Positions 38,183 through 50,300 of a stretch of DNA of 64,000 bases are shown one piece after another. Every line of letters starts with the position of its first letter. The first letter of the stretch is position 1. A program made the position numbers and the translations under genes. Origin of the DNA: Phytoseiulus persimilis (lineage: Eukaryota; Arthropoda; Arachnida; Mesostigmata; Phytoseiidae); the NCBI GenBank assembly GCA_037576195.1, contig CM075103.1, positions 3,906,001 to 3,970,000 of the forward strand. The letters run 5' to 3'. Below the pieces are notes generated by a model, which saw only the letters and a program-made list of their open reading frames with translations, made no database searches and was not told the origin of the DNA.

Positions 38183-39949
38183 CAAGGCCGGCTCCGCTTC
38201 TCAACCGAGCCCGTCATATCTGCGCACCCGCGTGTCCGCTGACTCCAAATAGAATCACCAGATTCAAAGTGCATGTTGGAGAGCTGCGTCGGGTTGCGCA
38301 TTGCGAGTCGCAATCAGCGACTGATTGATTCAAGGACCCAGGCGGACGACAGGGTGGTTCTCTGTCGCGCAGCTCGGATATCGCCGATTCGACGCGAAAA
38401 GCGGTCAGAAGGCAGCGGCTGATTATGAGACTTCGGTAAAACACCAATTCTTCTCAGGTTCGTGAGACAGCTCTCTCAGAGGCGCTTCTGCAAAATCATG
38501 ATCGGCCGCTTCGCGAACACTGGTTTCCAGCGAGATGGCCATCAGTTATGACAGGAACTCTTCTCCGAACCCGCTTGCTCTTGCGAGCTCGGATAGTGTG
38601 CACCGATATCGGCTCAAAGAGTGCACTTCAAGTATTCGCCCCCGCCCCCCCCTCCCCCAGCTTCCGCGTCCTCCGAGGTCAAAATGAGTAGCTTACCATA
38701 CAAGGGCGCAGGTCTTGTCGGAAATGGACACCGCACACACCGATCGGCAAGTGTCAATCAATGCAACAGATCAGACTTCCGTTGACTGGTCTCTCCCGAG
38801 CACATTGTTTCGCATGCATCCCCTCTCAGGTTGAGCCCTTGATGGCTTCCCTCAGCCAACTGAGATTCCATGCTGCTCAAGGTTCTCGTTGTATTCTGCG
38901 AGATGTTTCCGTGAATCCTGTTCGAACCAGGTACATCTGGACAATTCCGCTGCAGCTCTGTCCTCCGGCAGGGAGCCGAAGCGTAGCATTCAGGGTATCA
39001 ACAACAGCGCACGAAGACCTAGAGAAGTACGCTCACTTGCTCCATTTTCAGAAGAAACTCACTCAGAAAAGGATTCCACCACCAAAGTAATGTAAAACGA
39101 CGTCTGGCACACGGGAAAAACGGTGGCCGCTCAGGACCTTACGACATTGTCATCTCCACGCCTGTCAGTTAGTGCGTTCGTCAGGATCAACCCATGCTCC
39201 CGGAGCCAGTTTTCTCGAGTGGTTTCAGGAACTTACAGGAGACAAAATTCGCGGTATCATCGGTCGTCCCCAGATAAGCGTTTGGTGACAAGGAGAAACG
39301 ACGCAGAACGACCGACATCAAGGAAAAATTGAGAGATGTAGTGACTGTGATGAACCGTATTTATTTACGTGGGAGGAGATTTTCCACGGTGCTTTCCGTA
39401 AATTCCCTAACACAAGGGGCCGACTGTTCATTTCTTCAGATATTTAAGACCCCCTGGCTGTTGGGGATCGCCTGTCCATTGAAGAGGAGCAGTCCTCCTC
39501 ACTGGGCCTGCTTCTTACTCCGATTTTGACGTAGGATGCGTCATTGGACGCAGTCTGTGGCTCTTGGGAGCTGAAGTCTGCTGTCCGGTTTCGACGTCAC
39601 GTTCGGGCTGTGACTATGGAGCGTTCTGAGCGAGTTACAGGATTCGTCGCGATTTTCTCACACTGCGCTATGAATCCTACGTCTGAAAGTTCACGGTCAT
39701 AGACCGTAACGGACTCTGATTTTTCTTTCGTTTTTTGCTGATTCCGAGAGGATCACGTTTATCGGAGCACAATCGCGAGAATAGTATGGAGTTTACGCGC
39801 TATTTCGGGATAAGCCGAACTTGAGTTTCCGAGAAAAATTACCCACTCTGCCATTGAGTCTTTCCTTGCAGACGGACATCTGGAGTAAATGATTTAGGGC
39901 ACAAAGCGCACACTGTGCGTCGAAGAAATCATTGCTAGAGAGTCTAGAG
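38183..39949. other. unassigned DNA
   Basis: No gene is recognised. A C-rich tract (18 of 20 C) lies at 38639-38658. The longest frame is 109 codons (38761-39090, plus). From 39540 to 39790 no frame reaches 60 codons and I see nothing. Confidence 0.5.
38639..38658. repeat. C-rich low-complexity tract
   Basis: Runs of 5, 8 and 5 C are separated by single G and T bases. Confidence 0.85.
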
Positions 39950-40203
39950 CTGTGATTCTCAAACTCCCTAGACTCGTATAACCCCGGGCGTCGGCCGTCG
40001 ACCCCGGAACCGAAACACCTCAATAACTTCCCCAAAAGTATGATAACATCGACCCCGCAATCACCTGCGTATTCCCGAGAATTGTGGTCAGATCGTCTCT
40101 GGAGTCAACTCCATGGAGCCTGAACAGTAAGGTCAGATCGGCCCCTGAATCACCTCGGCCGTCGACCCCCAGGGGTCGATATCAACCACTTTGAATATCA
40201 CTG
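39950..40203. mobile_element. decayed hAT-like inverted-repeat element (254 bp)
   Basis: The left end CTGTGATTCTCAAACT and the right end read inward, CAGTGATATTCAAAGT, match at 12 of 16 positions and resemble the CAGTGNTTCTCAAACT ends typical of many hAT elements. Both arms continue into GACCCC/GGGGTC and GGCCG blocks in inverted order. The 8 bp outside the left end (GTCTAGAG, 39942-39949) and right end (ATATAGAG, 40204-40211) agree at 6 of 8, as expected for a mutated 8-bp hAT target duplication. The interior has an imperfect 22-bp direct repeat (40048-40069 and 40137-40158). There is no transposase frame. Moderate confidence, because the ends are degraded. Confidence 0.5.
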
Positions 40204-40211
40204 ATATAGAG

Positions 40212-43200
40212 TATGCTAGCTTCCCGCGTGCACAGCGTGTATGCAATCGTTTCTTTGCGTAAGACACGTCTTAGAGACTCCAGGGAGACCACGATAGAAC
40301 CTCAGGGATCGACGGTTTTCGGGCGCATCTTTGAACCTTGAATCGTGATCTGTGTGCCGCTCAAGAATTGCTCCAGAACAGAGGCTCGCGTGTGATATGT
40401 TCGTGGGCGCTGGGTAGACCGCGTCTCCAAGAAAATTTCGTCCGACCAAAATGCAACTTTGGATCGACGAGTATCTCGCTCAGCGCCCGGTAAGTCACAC
40501 GCGTGTCCACGAGAACGCCGCCCAATCAATGTAGAGGTTTGGCTTAAGGAGTAGTGGCGGGTAGATGCAGCACCGGCCCGATAACTTCCGACCCAGCGAC
40601 GGCTGAGCAAGAGCTGACATGAGAGAATTCTCCCAAATGAACCCACAACAGGAACTCACCCACCACCCGGAAGCTGAAGAAATCGCATCAAATCAAAGAT
40701 CTCGCTCGAAACACTCGCCGTGGCGTGAACGTTACGTCATAACCGGACAAAAAACTTCCGTTCCCGAGACTCATAGACTGCGCCTGATAAGACGTATCCT
40801 ACGTCAAAAATTCGAGCATGAATTAGTGTAAATAGACTGTGCGACGTCGCCTACGTTTCAGAAGTCGACGCCTTGACGGGCTCCGATTTTCTTATCTTCC
40901 GGGTAACAATCTCTTGATCAGATACTGAGAGCCAAAAACGCAAGAAAATCACTCCGCAGAAGGCATGATCGGACTCCACGAGAATCTTTCTTCTCGTGAA
41001 GCTGTCTGAGGCATCAAATCTTCGTGGAATCGTTGATTCGACCAACCATCGCACTTTCAGAACGACACTCGCTAGCATTTCGCTCACATAGATCAGCTTC
41101 ATAAAGAGCATGCTTTCAGGACGATTCGGATCCCAGATTTGGATACCTATGCGAATACGAATCCTAATTTAAATGCGCATGCGTCAGCTCTGTTGCTCGC
41201 ATGCTTGCGCCCGGGAAACCCGTGGGGGGGGGGGGGGGCTCACGTTGAGAACCCGAAATCGTGGAATCTGCAGTGGTTGAAATGGTCCGCATTGGCTTCC
41301 GACTCGTCTAGATCCACTTACTTGGCTCGATTCTGAATCGGACCGTTGAATCCGAATCGGACCCCAAAGCTTAGCCCGGAAGAAGCGACTGATCGTTTCC
41401 GGCATCACCCAATCGCGAAACTACCGGAGTTGTGCTACGCTCTGCTCAAACCACGACTAAAGCTGACAACCGCACCGTGCATCCGTTGACTCACCGCCGT
41501 TGGGTTCGCGCCGCTACAGCGCCGCTGCCTGATCTTCTCGGCGGCTCTCCAGCGGTAGACACATCAATCAAGGGATCCTCCAAGGAATTTAGGGTCAATA
41601 AGTACTCCAAGTGGATGGAAGATTACATTCATCGCGCCTGAGGGAGAATATTGCCCTAGGAGCACAAGTTACAGAGACTGCCAACGCAGGAGCTCCTATA
41701 AAGCGGGCGACAACCCTCTTGACGAGCCTTGTTTCCACCAGACCTCCGAGTTTGCAATAAGATTAACTTGGCTCTAGAATCAACCCTAGCCATTCGCCTC
41801 CCGAGATTCAAGAAACAGTTAGACAGTTGCGAGTGGCTCTTATGGATTCCGATCATCGGCGAGTTTGTGCTCAAGCCTCGTCATCGCGTGACCGCAGGGA
41901 ACTGATCCGATCGGGCTCGAGCGCGCGATCAAGAGGTCTCCCGAGATCGACGGGCAGGCAGCACACATATCGGATCTCGTACCCGAAACATGATTATATA
42001 AATGTGCTGTACAGGTCGAATGCTGCCAAGGTTACTTCGAGGAAGGGTTCCAACTTCAGCTCCTCAGATGGAGGGATCACTAGCTGCGACGAGGTGATGA
42101 AAAAATTGTGAAAGAATTCAACGCCCTATGGTATGGAGGGTCTCCGGCAGCCTCCAGCAGATGATTTCAGTAGCCGGGGAGCAAACACTTTTCATTCTAG
42201 GAGGGAGTCGGCAACCAAAGTCGCAGGAGTCTCGATCGGGGAGAATCGAGCCAAGTGATGTGTTCCAGCCAGGCATCCTCCACCCTGGATGTGCAAGGAT
42301 CTTCTGTCCTCCTCGTTCGTCGGATGAACAAGACTGGAAAGCTTTCCGGGGAGGGAGGATAGCCGCCAACGTCTCCGACATTCCTCGTCAGGCAAGAAGC
42401 GTCTTGAGAAGTGCTCTGTATGACGCGTTAGACATACGTGCCCCGCTCAGAGAGTTTTAGGTCGAGCAGTATGTTCGCGATCATAACAGGTCGGACATGG
42501 TCGCAGGGTTCCGGGACATTTAACACAGCAAGTGCGCGGACATAACATGCATCGAGCCTCGACCGCAAAGTTCAGCATTCTGGCGCGATCATTCTGATCC
42601 GACCGTTCTCGCTATCGACCCTCGGTCAGCCAGGGCGCCTCTCTAAGCTCGTGAGTAACAACTATCGAATGCAAAACTGAACTCATTCCCTGTCAGTCGT
42701 AGGTGAACGAATCTATCACCGGTATAAAACCGGAACGCTTTCCCATAATCGAGAGAGTCTGATCGTCCGAAGCAATGTTGCGGGCTTGGAGGTCACTGGC
42801 TATCATCGCGCCGACTTTCAGAGTGATAAGACTAAACACCCAAAAAAGAGGTCCAGCCGCTCCAACTCGGGTTCGATCAACTCACACTACCTCAAACGGA
42901 AACGTGCTTGCTCGATCAACCCCGACCCAGCCTGATCCACACGAGAGCGAGAACACGGACGATCCTTTCCTTCATCATGTTTCAGACCGCACTTCTCTCT
43001 GCGGCTAGGACCCGGCACAGTGCGCCATCTTTTCGAATGCACCGCGGCTCCGTTCGCGTAGCCGTTGGAAAAAGGATTTCGTTTGAGTAAAAAAAAAAAC
43101 AAATCCGTGGGGCCAAGGAGATGAGAGTTCACATCAAGGGTGTCTTTTTCGTGTTTAACGAGCTCATCGCTCCCCAAGGTTCTCAGCGCGCGATACTGTC

Positions 43201-44262
43201 TGCAAGCATCGCGACAGGCTGTTCATTGGCCTAATTTATGTGGATGCCGAGTCAGTGTCTTACTCCTCATCATCATCATCGCAAGCTTTAGCAGCAACAC
43301 CCATATCGTCGATATCATCAATTCGCGAGCGTTTGCGTTTGTATCCGCTCGCACGGCGATCATTTTCAACGTACCGCTAATATTCACCCGGTCGGGACCC
43401 AATCAGTGAACTCGTGACCCGGCTTCCGGGCCTCAGTTGTGCTCGGGGATGTCTGTGATACAAAGCTCAGTGCGGACTCTTGCCCTCTTAGGGGCAAAAT
43501 GCTACAGCTTCCATACGAGGAGCCCTCCCGGCGCTCTCCAGCATTAATGGAAGGTTACTGGACGTGTAATGACCGGTCTCCGGACCGTCGATAATCCCCA
43601 CAACTGAGGCACTCCACTTGCTTGGCTAAATTGCAGCATAGAAATCTAGTGGAGAGGAGGAAGTGAAAAGAGCTGCAGTCAGAGATGCTTAGCATTTCCA
43701 GCAGGCGGCTATTTGATGTAGACACGACTGGTCAGCAGAGTGATAGGAAAAAACAGGGGAGCGCCGATAGAAGTGCTGGAGGAAGCGTCCAACGGTCAAG
43801 GGTAGTGCGTAGGTAGAGCTAATACTACGTTGCAGCGACATAGAATCCGAATGCTCCCTCCGGATATCTTTACGAGACTCTCTGCGGCAGTAACGGTTCC
43901 TGGAACGCTTGATCGAGTATTGCAGCGGATAACTTTTTTCACATGAGGATCACTGATCTGAGGAAACTCGAGTCCAATATTTGAGACGCGGCATAGCCCG
44001 TCGGAGCTCATAGAAAGAGCCAGCCAAGACAGATGGAATATCGCAAGCGTTGCTTCCGGGCCTGATTTCGAGAGCTTCGCTCTTTGTGTCGATTCGATGC
44101 TTAACCGTTGAAGGCCGATGATGGTTCTGGGCCTCAGAGTTCTCCTTCGCCCTGTCCTGCACGAGCCGTGCACGAAAGCCTCTGGTACCTAGGACTGGTA
44201 ACCGTGGGAGCTATGTCTGAACGCGCCGGCCTCTGATGTCGAGAAAGCAAGAATCGACCCAG
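40212..44262. other. unassigned DNA
   Basis: No gene is recognised. The longest frames are about 110-125 codons (40302-40646 minus, 43796-44173 minus, 42128-42460 plus) and conflict with each other or with the opposite strand. A 15-base G run at 41224-41238 and an A run near 43090 are the low-complexity features. Confidence 0.45.
41224..41238 (+). repeat. 15-base G homopolymer
   Basis: Fifteen consecutive G bases. The tract could form a G-quadruplex and is a likely site of length errors in sequencing. Confidence 0.9.
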
Positions 44263-44297
44263 CAAGTCCCCGATGGGAACTTCCCATCCGGGACTTG
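44263..44297. repeat. 35-bp near-perfect palindrome, 17-bp arms with 1-nt centre
   Basis: The left arm (44263-44279) and right arm (44281-44297) are reverse complements at 16 of 17 positions, with a single C between them. It does not match the ends of either element family in this window. It would form a strong hairpin or cruciform. Confidence 0.9.
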
Positions 44298-44686
44298 TGA
44301 CCACAATCATGCGACCACGGCTGGTGATCCACAGGTCAACCGCTGTCGTGCATCAAGCACGGCATAGGCCCCGTTCCCCGAGAACAAGTTTCCGGAACCC
44401 AGTTTCCCGAAAAACTCCCCTTGTCACCTTTGCACCGCTGTGCCCTGACTCGGCGGGAGTGAATTTCAGGGTTGCCTCGCTCGTGCTCTCTGTCCCTGTC
44501 ACCCAAAGAGTCACTTCGCCTGCCATATTCGTGCAGATGGAACGAGACACTCGAAAGCTTGGTCGTCCCGTCGCTGCCTCGGTTTCCTCTCCTCCATTCT
44601 TCCACAGGAACGGGGAAATCAAACGGACGGAGAATCCGCGCGCATGAGATGAACAACACATGATGGGCCTTGGAGATCCATTAGAG

Positions 44687-44712
44687 CCGGAGTTTTCAAC
44701 CGGGGTACGCGG
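44687..44712 (+). mobile_element. possible single end of a hAT-like element
   Basis: The sequence GGAGTTTTCAACCGGGGT followed by ACGCGG resembles the CAGGGGTTTTCAACCGGGGT termini of many hAT elements. I found no matching inverted end within about 1.5 kb downstream, and no target duplication, so at most this is a truncated relic. Confidence 0.25.
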
Positions 44713-46663
44713 TGGGTTCCGACGGCGTATCTGAATGCCTGGAAGTTGCAGGTCCCACCGTTGAGCCTTCAGAATCGGTTCTGAATCTCTGTGGTGTTAG
44801 ACTTGCTCGTACTAAGAGGAGCGCAAGCAGACGATCAGGGTTTCCGCTAAATAATTGCTTTCTTTATGAGTATTCATTTAACTTAGATGCGCATGATTGG
44901 CAGACGACCTCATCGGGGATCGAACACTGTCAGGGACATCCCTCGAAGGAAAGAGCACGAGTCACCGCTTGAGCTTTCCGTGGCCTTCCCGGGGAACTTT
45001 ATGAACAACATGGAGTACATCGAGACTTCCATTCCTGCGGATACTGATACGACACGATCGATCGACGGCGAGAGCGAGACAGTACAGAAAGCTGCCCCCG
45101 CTGAACCAGCCTCCAGCGCTTCGGTTTCGGGAAAGTTCCGGGGGAGAGGGGGTAGCGGGTGGTTTTCGCGAAACTGGGTATCAGAACCTGCTTTTCGCGG
45201 AGCTGAGCTGTAATCTCAAGCGCACGGCTGTGGTAACATACGCAAAACTGCAACCCCGACGCAAACTGTGTCGACCACCCACATTCTCGTCGGTGTAGTT
45301 TCTCCGCACCATTCCCGGTACAGATGAGCTTATGCCCTTTGTTTCAGAGAAACAAGCGGGCTGCCTGGTTTGGAACGATTCGGAATATGTCGCTCCATCC
45401 TAAGCTCAGAGATGACGGTTACAACCGCGGAGATGAAATTCTCTCGGCTCTACGCCAGAGACTCGAAACTCGTTCTCGAATCGACTCTCTGGCAGATGAA
45501 CCGATCTTTCCTTCTTGAGGGCGCGACCCGGTAAGGCAGAATGATGGCTGGGAGGCGAATTCCCGGTTGTGAGAAATTTCGAGGACACGCCTCTCGAGTC
45601 TCACAACTCATTATCAGTTTTCCATCCGATGAGATATCGGCTCGTCGTTCCGGGAACTTCAGACAGAGGCTGGAGCGCCAAAGCCGATGAGACGGACAAC
45701 GGCGTCGCGGTAGACCTCTAGGAATCGAGAGCTCGACCAGTCTCCCAGGGCTGGGATTCTGCTCTGGAAAAACGAGCCTGGCGATCGAGCGTTTGCTCCG
45801 AGAAGTGTTCTCGCGGAGCTTGTTCTTCGGCTGCGATTCAGAAGTGAACTCCGAGACGATGGCGGAAGCGTCGCAGAAGGATTCCACGCTTCTACCGTGT
45901 TGATGGTGAAAAGTTAAAGCTGCGAAGTGAGAGACGCAGCCGGTCGGTTCATTCCACGGCAGTCACCAGCTGCTGAGTTCATTCCTCAGAGGAAGAAAAA
46001 CTCTTGTTTAGGCACCTCCCCGACCCGGACGCACATCTCTCGCTCACCGCCAAGCAGTTAGGCTTCCCTCTCCGTGCTGCCTTCTCATCGTCGCCACGCC
46101 ACCGCGTGCCATTTGCTGCTCGAAAATCCATTCTATTCTTCTGCGCTCTGGCGTCATCGAGGCGTGAGATCTGTTCAACTTCGAGCGCCTTACCAGAATA
46201 CCGCTGGAGCTTTTCCACAGATTGTAGCATTTCGGGCAGAAGAGGCTTCTGTGAGAACCGTCAATCTCCGGAATGTTATGTTCCTTCTGTTATTCCTCCA
46301 CCGATGGCTTCTATAAAAATAGATCCGTCGGAAGGATCCACGCCTTCCGCAGAATTCATCTGGTTCGAGGATCTTGTCGCGCTGAATCCTCGACGGAGCA
46401 CTGGGAAGCTTGTCTGAGGGGGGCAACGTCCCAGGAGAAGCAGGCCAAACTTGACACTGGAAACTCCTACCACGGCCGCACCAGTTACATGGATCTCAGT
46501 ATTTTTTCCTCATTATTGAGGTACATTAAGGAGCGTGCAGAGACTGCCGGCAAACATTGACGGGAGATATGCCTCGCCACTGTCCGGACATTTATGACCG
46601 CGAATTTCTTCAAGTCCACACAAATGAGATGGCCGAGTAAACAGCGCGGGCCGCAATGGGTTC
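44713..46663. other. unassigned DNA
   Basis: No gene is recognised. Frames of 145 codons (45450-45887, minus) and 137 codons (46004-46417, plus) are the longest and have no identifiable domain. The stretch ends at the TA flanking the family 1 element. Confidence 0.45.
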
Positions 46664-46665
46664 TA

Positions 46666-47392
46666 CAGGGTGGTCATCGTGAGTCGGGAATTTTCTTACT
46701 CTCTCTTCTTTTGCTCATAAATCGGTGAGAAATTGTCCGATTCTGGAATTTTTTTTTGCGTTCGATAGCTGGAAGGATGGCGCATCTCCCTCTCGAACTA
46801 CCCGACAAAGAAGTTTACGGGTCGATCCGACAACTTTTTTCTTCCCGCCGGAGATCCCGATTTTTAAATTTTTTGAGAAAGTTGTCGGATCGACCCGTAA
46901 ACTTCTTTGTCAGGTAGTTTGGACCATTCTAAGAACTTTTTGCCTCCGGAAAATTTTCCGAATTCGGCTTCCCTGAGGAGTTACGGGCCAAAATGTAAAG
47001 AGGACGCGATCTTGTCAGGAGGTCGATCTTGAGGTCAAGGTTGAAACGATCTTTCGTCCTTCCCACAGATCCTGAGCTAGAAATCTGGAGTTGCCGGGCG
47101 TTTGAGCAGCATCCTATCCTGCGTCGACCTTGACACTTTCGAATTCGATCGGTCGACTTCAGAAGTTTGTCGACTGTTTTTTTGAGAAAAGTTGGAAAAA
47201 ACTAGTTGCAATCTTTGAGCCGATCTGCGAAATTCAATTTTCTACCGATTCACGAAATTCGAGAGGGAAAAGATGCGCCATCCTTCTAGCTATCGAACGC
47301 AAAGAAAAATTCCAGAATCGGACAATTTCTCACCGATTTATGAGCAAAAGAAGAGAGAGTAAGAAAATTCCCGACTTACGATGACCACCCTG
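46666..47392. mobile_element. TA-flanked element with long terminal inverted repeats, family 1 copy B (727 bp)
   Basis: The ends are CAGGGTGGTCATCGT and its exact complement, with TA outside both (46664-46665 and 47393-47394). The terminal inverted repeats are about 132 bp (46666-46797) and 135 bp (47258-47392). They differ at only a few positions: one G/A near base 16, one base in a T run, one base in AGCTGG/AGCTAG, and a 3-bp length change. Near-identical arms suggest either recent insertion or homogenisation. There is no transposase frame, so the element is non-autonomous. TA duplication and the CAGGGTG start fit the Tc1/mariner superfamily. It shares its left end and several internal blocks with copy A at 14406-14947. 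Confidence 0.88.
46796..46919. repeat. internal foldback: 42-bp inverted arms inside the family 1 element
   Basis: Arms at 46796-46837 and 46878-46919 are reverse complements with one mismatch (CCCGAC against CCTGAC), separated by a 40-bp spacer. The right arm corresponds to a single-copy segment of copy A (about 14524-14557). The left arm and spacer have no counterpart there, so they look like an inverted duplication gained by this copy. A perfect 14-bp palindrome (46947-46960) follows shortly after. Confidence 0.88.
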
Positions 47393-47394
47393 TA

Positions 47395-50300
47395 TCCCTA
47401 CCGCTTGCTTCACGAAAGACTTCACTCGCTTCCGTTCTCTCCGGGCAAACACAGGACTCACGAGAGAGGAACACCCAAGGTCGCCTCACATTTTTTTCCA
47501 TTTTCAATTCAAGCGCTCCCAGCTGATATTCTGAGGTACAAACTTCTGCGGTACACTGACTCGAGAATTCTCTCTCAAGCTCACTCCGAAGGCCAGAGCC
47601 ACGGTCGGGAGCGATCGAAGATGATGGCGTTTTCCGTTTCGCTCTCCATGAACGTCGAAAAATCGAAGATGAAATTCTCTGGAATCGATATCGGAGCGGA
47701 GCGCCAACACCGACAGTTACAAATGAGAACCCACCCCTACGGAACTCAGCTGCCGTGTTTTCAAACCGCAGGTGAATCATTCGAAGATGTGCTCGGCGAC
47801 TGTGAGCTAACGTCCGTCGAGCTGAATCATTGAGCCTTCATGTGAATCTCGATCCACTCTGAAGGGAGTCCGCTCACAATGATTTCTCACTGGAGCGGCT
47901 ACATGATAATTCTCTTAAAGTCGGAACTTCAACATCATTTGAACTCCTCCAGAGCGATAGAGAACTCGTTTCCGACTGCTCCTCAAACCCGAACTCAATC
48001 TGCTCCGCAGCATCATGACTCGCCCAACATCAAGGGCCTCGAGTGCATGGATCATGACGTGACTTTGCGGGCTGCTCAGATGAATCTGGAGTAGTAATCC
48101 AAACTGAGGCACGAGATGTTCATTCCAAGTCGCTCATTGTTGCTCGCTCGGAGTCTCTTGAGGCTGTCTGGCTCGGTCCGTTCGTTGACACTGGAAGAAG
48201 AAACTCCATTCAAACGCGTTCTCATTCATCGCCAAGCTCGCATTAATGTATTTATGAGCGCGAGGACGCCGGGCCTCGAGCTAACAGAGTCGGCCAGCTT
48301 TCCCGGCACCCGCCGATGGCGACCAGAAGAGATTGACGGTTGCTCACTTTGTTTTGGCGGCTCCAGTCGCTGCAGCAGCAGTTTGAGTCGAAGGTTTTGA
48401 AGTTGCCGCCGTCGTCGTTGATGCTCGCCGGCTCATACTACCAGCTGCTGAGTGTGAGGACATCGCCTAACAACCGACGACCAGCAGAGCGGTCCGCCGA
48501 CGAGGATCGCAGAGGTAATTTAGACCCCGCGCTTTTCGCGCCTCGGGCGTCAACGAGGGACTTCACCGCCTCTCCAGTCGCCCTTTGTGAGCCTGCCTGC
48601 CTGACTGTCCCCACTCGTTGTCTCAGGATGAAGGGTTTGCGTTTAGGGTTGCCGCGGGAAAACGGGCCCAGGAATGCGGAAGAGGAGCGTTGGATGCAAG
48701 AGATAAAAAGCGCACAACCCCCCTCACCCCCCCGGTCGTCGGCGGACAAGTCCGGTGGGCAGCCCTCCTTTCCTGTTCGTATGAGCGTTGCGTTGCCCTA
48801 TAAGACCCATTCTGGCTGGGTGGAGCCCATGAAGAGAGAGTTGAGGGTAACTAATCGCTGTAATAGCCTCAATCTCAATGAAGCCTTGCATTACTGATGA
48901 CACTTGCTGCATAACAGACCACTGCGATCCATCTGCGCTTCCTCATCCTAGATCTTCCGTTTAATGGTTCGAGGCCATAAGATGTTCGTGTCCCGCTCGG
49001 TGAACTTGTTCGCTTGCTGTTCGACCCTCAGCGTGGAGTGATTCGGCTGAGCGACGAACTGAGCGACCGCATAGGATGGCGATTCACGAAACGCAACGCT
49101 CACGTGCATCCCGCTGAAGGTGATCTGACATAGCCGCGTGCGGTGCACGCTAGATCCGTGAGCGTTGCAGAGGCCGCACATGAGACGATAACGAACCGAA
49201 TTCACACGAGACGGTTGATAGCGAACTCGTAGCATCCACTCTTCGACACAAATCGACGGACGGCGAGTTGATTTTTCCCACATTCTCGCCGCCGTAGTCA
49301 AACCGTTGGGAATAATGAACGCTTCGGGAAGCGCGTCAAGGTCTACCACGCTCCTCCGACCTCCGAAACGCTTGTTAAGAGTGGCCACTCACAGTCGACC
49401 AGAGATGCCAACGCATGGAACGGCCGGTTCGACTCACAAACCTCTCGGTGATCCCTTTCAGAGAGCGGACGGAGCCCATTGTGGAGTGGCTCTAAAGTTC
49501 CCCCTCGTTCCCCGCGGTCGTAATCCGGAGAATTCTTGACTCCGCTCCAAGTGGCCTCAATGCGCAAAATACCATCAGAGTCTTGTCGCCTCGGAGCATC
49601 TCTCGATATGAGCTACGCAGCGGACGTTGAAAAAAACTCGTTTCCTCCCGAATGGGAGCATTCTCATAGAGATCCGAGTCGGCGCGGAATATCTGAAAAA
49701 TCCTTGAGTTTCCCGAGGGTTTGGGCGAGTGGTCCGGTGATTCGTTCAAAGACCTCGTCTGTTTACTTCCTGCAACGTCGCGCGGGGCATAACAAACCCA
49801 AGCCAATGTTCGTAGCAGGAAGCTGTGTAACATTCCGAGTTCGTTTCAGCTTCCATGGTTTCCGTCCTAAGCGAAGTAGACTAGTCCGCACTCGCATATT
49901 CGGGCTTTCCGTATTTGCACACAAGACTAATCCGACTCTGTTTGAGCGGTAGATTAGTATCCAGGAGAACAAACAACTGGAAAGAAAACATATTAGGTAG
50001 AGCAAACTTTACGCGACGACGCGCGCCCAAACGACTCTGCGTGAGTTTCATAACGCCGCAACAGCCCTCACGGTGAAAACCAACTCTGGATATTCCGCGG
50101 AAAGCTCTTGTTATGGGCGAGAGCAGCTGAATGGAGCCAACGGTTGAAAACCCACGGGCTTGTGAACCAGAATTGTTGGAAATCAGTTCGGAAAGGACGC
50201 TCTCATGCCTTCAACGATTCGCCATGACTCAGATTCGGAGTTCAGTTCCCGGCTCACTCTTTCAGTTCGGAGGCGCGAAACAGAGAATTTGCGGAACTGT

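Noticed and set aside
44900..44960. Segment that on the minus strand contains GTTCGATCC, like a tRNA T-loop
   Set aside because: The flanking bases do not form a T stem, and no D arm, anticodon stem or acceptor stem can be drawn.
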